From Maricaulis sp. (GTDB taxonomy: Bacteria > Pseudomonadota > Alphaproteobacteria > Caulobacterales > Maricaulaceae), in NCBI RefSeq assembly GCF_017642925.1, contig NZ_JAEPOL010000027.1:1-38048 (forward strand): DNA of 38,048 bases, written 5' to 3'. This document shows, piece after piece, positions 35,588 to 38,048 of this stretch. Below the pieces are notes generated by a model. That model ran no database searches. It had not been told where the DNA came from and saw nothing but the letters and a program-made list of their open reading frames with translations. Position numbers and translations under genes: made by a program. Position 1 is the first letter of the stretch, and each line of letters starts with the position of its first letter.

Positions 35588-36724
35588 CTATTTCAGTTCA
35601 TCTTTCGCGATGATGACGCGCATGATCTCGTTCGTGCCCTCCAGGATCTGGTGGACGCGCAGGTCACGCACGATCCGCTCGAGCGGATAATCCTTGAGGT
35701 AGCCGTAGCCGCCATGCAGCTGCAAGGCCTGATTGGCGACGTCGAAACATGTGTCCGTCGCGAACCGCTTGGCCATGGCGCAATACTTGGCCGCGGACGG
35801 ATCGCCGGCATCGACCGAGGCCGCAGCGCGGTAGAGCATCAGGCGCGACGCCTCCAGCTCGGTCGCCATGTCGGCCAACCTGAACTGGGTCACCTGGAAT
35901 TGCGACAGCTCGCGGCCGAACTGCTTGCGGGTGCCGACATAGGCCTTGGCCACCTCGAACGCCTCGGTAGCGCCGCCCAGGGAACAGGCGCCGATATTGA
36001 TGCGGCCGCCATTCAGCCCCTTCATCGCCAGGGTGAAGCCCATGCCCTCTTCGGCGAGCAGGTTCTCTGCCGGCACGCGGCAATCCTCGAAATTGACGAT
36101 GCGCGTGGGCTGGGCATTCCAGCCCATCTTCTTCTCATTGGCGCCGAAGGAGAGACCCGGCGTGTCCTTTTCCACCACGATGGTCGAGATGCCCTTGGGC
36201 CCCTCGCCGCCCGTGCGGCACATGACGACGTAATAGTCCGACGTGCCCGCGCCGGAGATGAAAGCCTTGGCGCCGTTGAGCACGTAGTGATCGCCGTCGC
36301 GCACGGCCTTGGTCTTCAGACTGGCCGCATCCGAGCCCGCACCCGGTTCGGTGAGACAGTAGGAGGCGATCTTCTCCATCGTCATCATCTGCGGCAGGAA
36401 GCGCTGGCGCTGGTCCTCATTGCCCCAGGTGTCGATCATCCAGGCGCACATGTTGTGGATCGACAGGAAGGCCGCCGTGGCGACACAGCCGCGCGACAAT
36501 TCCTCGAAAATGAGTGCGGCATCGAGACGCGTCAGATTGGAGCCGCCGACATCCTCGCGCGTGTAGATACCGGCAAAGCCGAGCTCGGCCGCCTCGCGCA
36601 TCACCTCGACGGGGAAGTGTTTTTCCTCGTCCCAGCGGGCCGCATTGGGCTTGAGACGGTCTTCGGCGAATTTTCTCGCCATGTCGCGAATGAGGGTCTG
36701 ATCTTCTGTGAGAGCGAAATGCAC
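35588..36724 (-). CDS. Acyl-CoA dehydrogenase, probably isobutyryl-CoA dehydrogenase
   Basis: The 378-residue flavoprotein oxidises an acyl-CoA to the enoyl-CoA. The closing segment [20 protein letters not shown] and catalytic Glu362 in [12 protein letters not shown] resemble the ACAD8/isobutyryl-CoA dehydrogenase group. FAD-binding landmarks are [13 protein letters not shown] (123-135) and FISGAG. The start is a GTG at 36724 preceded by AGGAG; an upstream in-frame extension is not homologous. It heads the valine operon and is divergent from hemB. Substrate preference is inferred from the HIBCH and 3-hydroxyisobutyrate dehydrogenase genes downstream. Confidence 0.92.
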   Translation of the reverse strand: MHFALTEDQTLIRDMARKFAEDRLKPNAARWDEEKHFPVEVMREAAELGFAGIYTREDVGGSNLTRLDAALIFEELSRGCVATAAFLSIHNMCAWMIDTWGNEDQRQRFLPQMMTMEKIASYCLTEPGAGSDAASLKTKAVRDGDHYVLNGAKAFISGAGTSDYYVVMCRTGGEGPKGISTIVVEKDTPGLSFGANEKKMGWNAQPTRIVNFEDCRVPAENLLAEEGMGFTLAMKGLNGGRINIGACSLGGATEAFEVAKAYVGTRKQFGRELSQFQVTQFRLADMATELEASRLMLYRAAASVDAGDPSAAKYCAMAKRFATDTCFDVANQALQLHGGYGYLKDYPLERIVRDLRVHQILEGTNEIMRVIIAKDELK

Positions 36725-36841
36725 CGCAGCGCTCCTGTTGCTTATATGGTCCTGTGGAGACAAATTTTGCCGAAGCGATTTGGAACGGAGCCGTAACGCG
36801 GGCTGACGCGCGCGGCAAGTTCGATAACGCACACCCCGGCC

Positions 36842-36853
36842 GTCATTCCGGCC
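36842..36853 (+). repeat. GTCATYCCGGCC repeat, copy 1
   Basis: GTCATTCCGGCC lies just upstream of hemB. A near-identical GTCATCCCGGCC lies downstream of hemB at 37875-37886. Similar GTCATCCCGG words are common parts of dispersed intergenic repeats in bacteria, but two short copies are weak proof. Confidence 0.3.
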
Positions 36854-36879
36854 TCTGACGACAAGGACACGCGCCCGCC

Positions 36880-37860
36880 ATGTACCCGTCCACACGCCTT
36901 CGCCGCACCCGTCAGGCCGACTGGTCGCGCCGCCTCGTGCGCCAGAACACCCTGACAGTGAACGATCTGATCTGGTCCGTCGTGGTGTCCGACACGGCCG
37001 ATCCGGTCGAACCGGTGATGGCGATGCCGGGCGTCGACCGCCTGTCGCTTTCCGCACTGGCGAAGGCGGCGAAGCAAGCCCAGGATCTGGGCATTCCGGC
37101 GATGGCGATCTTCCCGCACATCGATCCGGCGAAGAAGGATGATTCCGGTTCCGAGGCCCTCAATCCGGACGGTCTGGTCCCCAATGCGATCCGCACGATC
37201 AAGGACGCCGCGCCCAATGTCGGCGTGATCTGCGATGTCGCGCTCGACCCCTTCACCACGCACGGCCATGACGGCGTGCTCGATGGCGATCGCATCGCCA
37301 ATGACGCCACCGTCGAACAACTGGTCGCCCAGGCCCTGGTACAGGCGCAGGCCGGCTGCGATGTCATCGCCCCGTCCGACATGATGGACGGCCGCATCGG
37401 CACGATCCGCGATGCGCTGGAAGCGGACGGCCATCACGACACGATGATCCTCTCCTACGCCGCCAAATACGCTTCCGGCTTCTACGGTCCCTATCGCGAG
37501 GCGATCGGCTCGGCGGCGGCGCTGAAAGGCGACAAGCAGACCTACCAGATGGATCCCGCCAATCGCGACGAGGCGATCCGCGAGGTCGAGCTCGACATCG
37601 CCGAGGGTGCCGACATGGTGATGGTCAAGCCCGGCCTGCCCTATCTCGATATCGTCCGCGCCCTTTCCGATACCTTCCCCGTCCCGGTCTACGCCTTCCA
37701 GGTCTCCGGCGAATACGCCATGATCGAGGCCGCCGCTGCCAATGCCTGGATCGACGGCGAACGCGTGATGATGGAAAGCCTTCTCGCCTTCAAGCGCGCG
37801 GGCGCCGCAGGGATCATCACCTATTTCGCACCTCGGGCGGCGCGGGTGCTGAACGGTTAG
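36880..37860 (+). CDS. hemB: Porphobilinogen synthase (5-aminolevulinate dehydratase)
   Basis: HemB condenses two 5-aminolevulinates to porphobilinogen. The 326-residue protein has the Schiff-base lysines Lys196 ([13 protein letters not shown]) and Lys250 ([10 protein letters not shown]). The metal motif reads [14 protein letters not shown], with Asp in place of the zinc cysteines, so this is the Mg2+/zinc-independent type common in alphaproteobacteria. An AAGGA site lies upstream of the ATG with somewhat long spacing. It is divergent from the valine operon; the gap holds one copy of a GTCATTCCGGCC repeat. Confidence 0.97.
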   Translation: MYPSTRLRRTRQADWSRRLVRQNTLTVNDLIWSVVVSDTADPVEPVMAMPGVDRLSLSALAKAAKQAQDLGIPAMAIFPHIDPAKKDDSGSEALNPDGLVPNAIRTIKDAAPNVGVICDVALDPFTTHGHDGVLDGDRIANDATVEQLVAQALVQAQAGCDVIAPSDMMDGRIGTIRDALEADGHHDTMILSYAAKYASGFYGPYREAIGSAAALKGDKQTYQMDPANRDEAIREVELDIAEGADMVMVKPGLPYLDIVRALSDTFPVPVYAFQVSGEYAMIEAAAANAWIDGERVMMESLLAFKRAGAAGIITYFAPRAARVLNG

Positions 37861-37874
37861 CCGACAACCTCGCT

Positions 37875-37908
37875 GTCATCCCGGCCGGATGTCCCGCGAC
37901 GGCGGGAC
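37875..37908 (+). repeat. GTCATYCCGGCC repeat copy 2 plus hairpin downstream of hemB
   Basis: GTCATCCCGGCC (37875-37886) is followed by a 7-bp hairpin, GTCCCGC/GCGGGAC around a GACG loop (37891-37908). It begins 15 bases after the hemB stop. It may be a REP-like intergenic element or a transcription-end hairpin; no T-run follows. Confidence 0.4.
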
Positions 37909-37927
37909 GCAGTGCCGGCAACTGTGT

Positions 37928-38048
<121 letters not shown>

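Overview
The window is GC-rich, gene-dense chromosomal DNA from an alphaproteobacterium. A marine stalked or budding member of the Maricaulales/Hyphomonadales/Caulobacterales (for example a Maricaulis relative) fits best. Supporting features are 5-aminolevulinate synthase (Shemin pathway), a MucR/Ros regulator, an LdtR-like MarR protein, a K+-independent H+-pyrophosphatase, the glyA-nrdR-rib-nusB-thiL block, glpX-recJ and a class I PHA synthase. The lineage is inferred from gene content only. No stretch longer than 300 bases lacks a gene. Positions 1-231 hold nothing I can call.

Left part (1-8.3 kb). A divergent QueD-like protein with its terminator, tRNA-Glu with a good promoter, recJ and glpX, and a small lipoprotein are all on the minus strand. 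Going right on the plus strand are phaC (polyhydroxyalkanoate synthase), a SET-domain protein and a membrane GGDEF protein.

Surface region (8.3-16 kb). A minus-strand block encodes a lipoprotein and a membrane protein, both built from 17-residue beta-solenoid repeats, then a secreted M1 metallopeptidase and a DUF6702 protein. A third solenoid paralogue, also a lipoprotein, lies at 15.4-16.05 kb. Between the paralogues is an Aas-like acyl-ACP/CoA synthetase gene broken by a frameshift. A perfect 13-bp inverted repeat lies in the divergent gap between the first solenoid gene and the synthetase gene. This region is the best candidate for an undescribed system.

Middle (16-23 kb). Here are dihydrolipoamide dehydrogenase, a cupin, an ACT-domain protein, a 2-oxoglutarate/Fe(II) oxygenase, a glutaredoxin-MauE fusion, a Phd/PemK-like toxin-antitoxin pair with a palindromic operator candidate, and hppA.

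Riboflavin/one-carbon operon (23-29.7 kb, minus strand). glyA, nrdR, ribD (reductase domain only), ribE, ribBA (degenerate cyclohydrolase II half), ribH, nusB, thiL and a small secreted protein are packed with overlapping or nearly touching ends. Neither complete RibD nor an intact GTP cyclohydrolase II is present here, so the early riboflavin steps must be encoded elsewhere.

Right part (29.9-38 kb). A MucR homologue with a degraded zinc site is divergent from glyA. hemA with a small DUF6898 gene and an LdtR-like regulator follow. Next is a valine-catabolism operon: isobutyryl-CoA dehydrogenase, two small genes, 3-hydroxyisobutyryl-CoA hydrolase and 3-hydroxyisobutyrate dehydrogenase. hemB is divergent from this operon. 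The window ends inside an IS110-family transposase gene.
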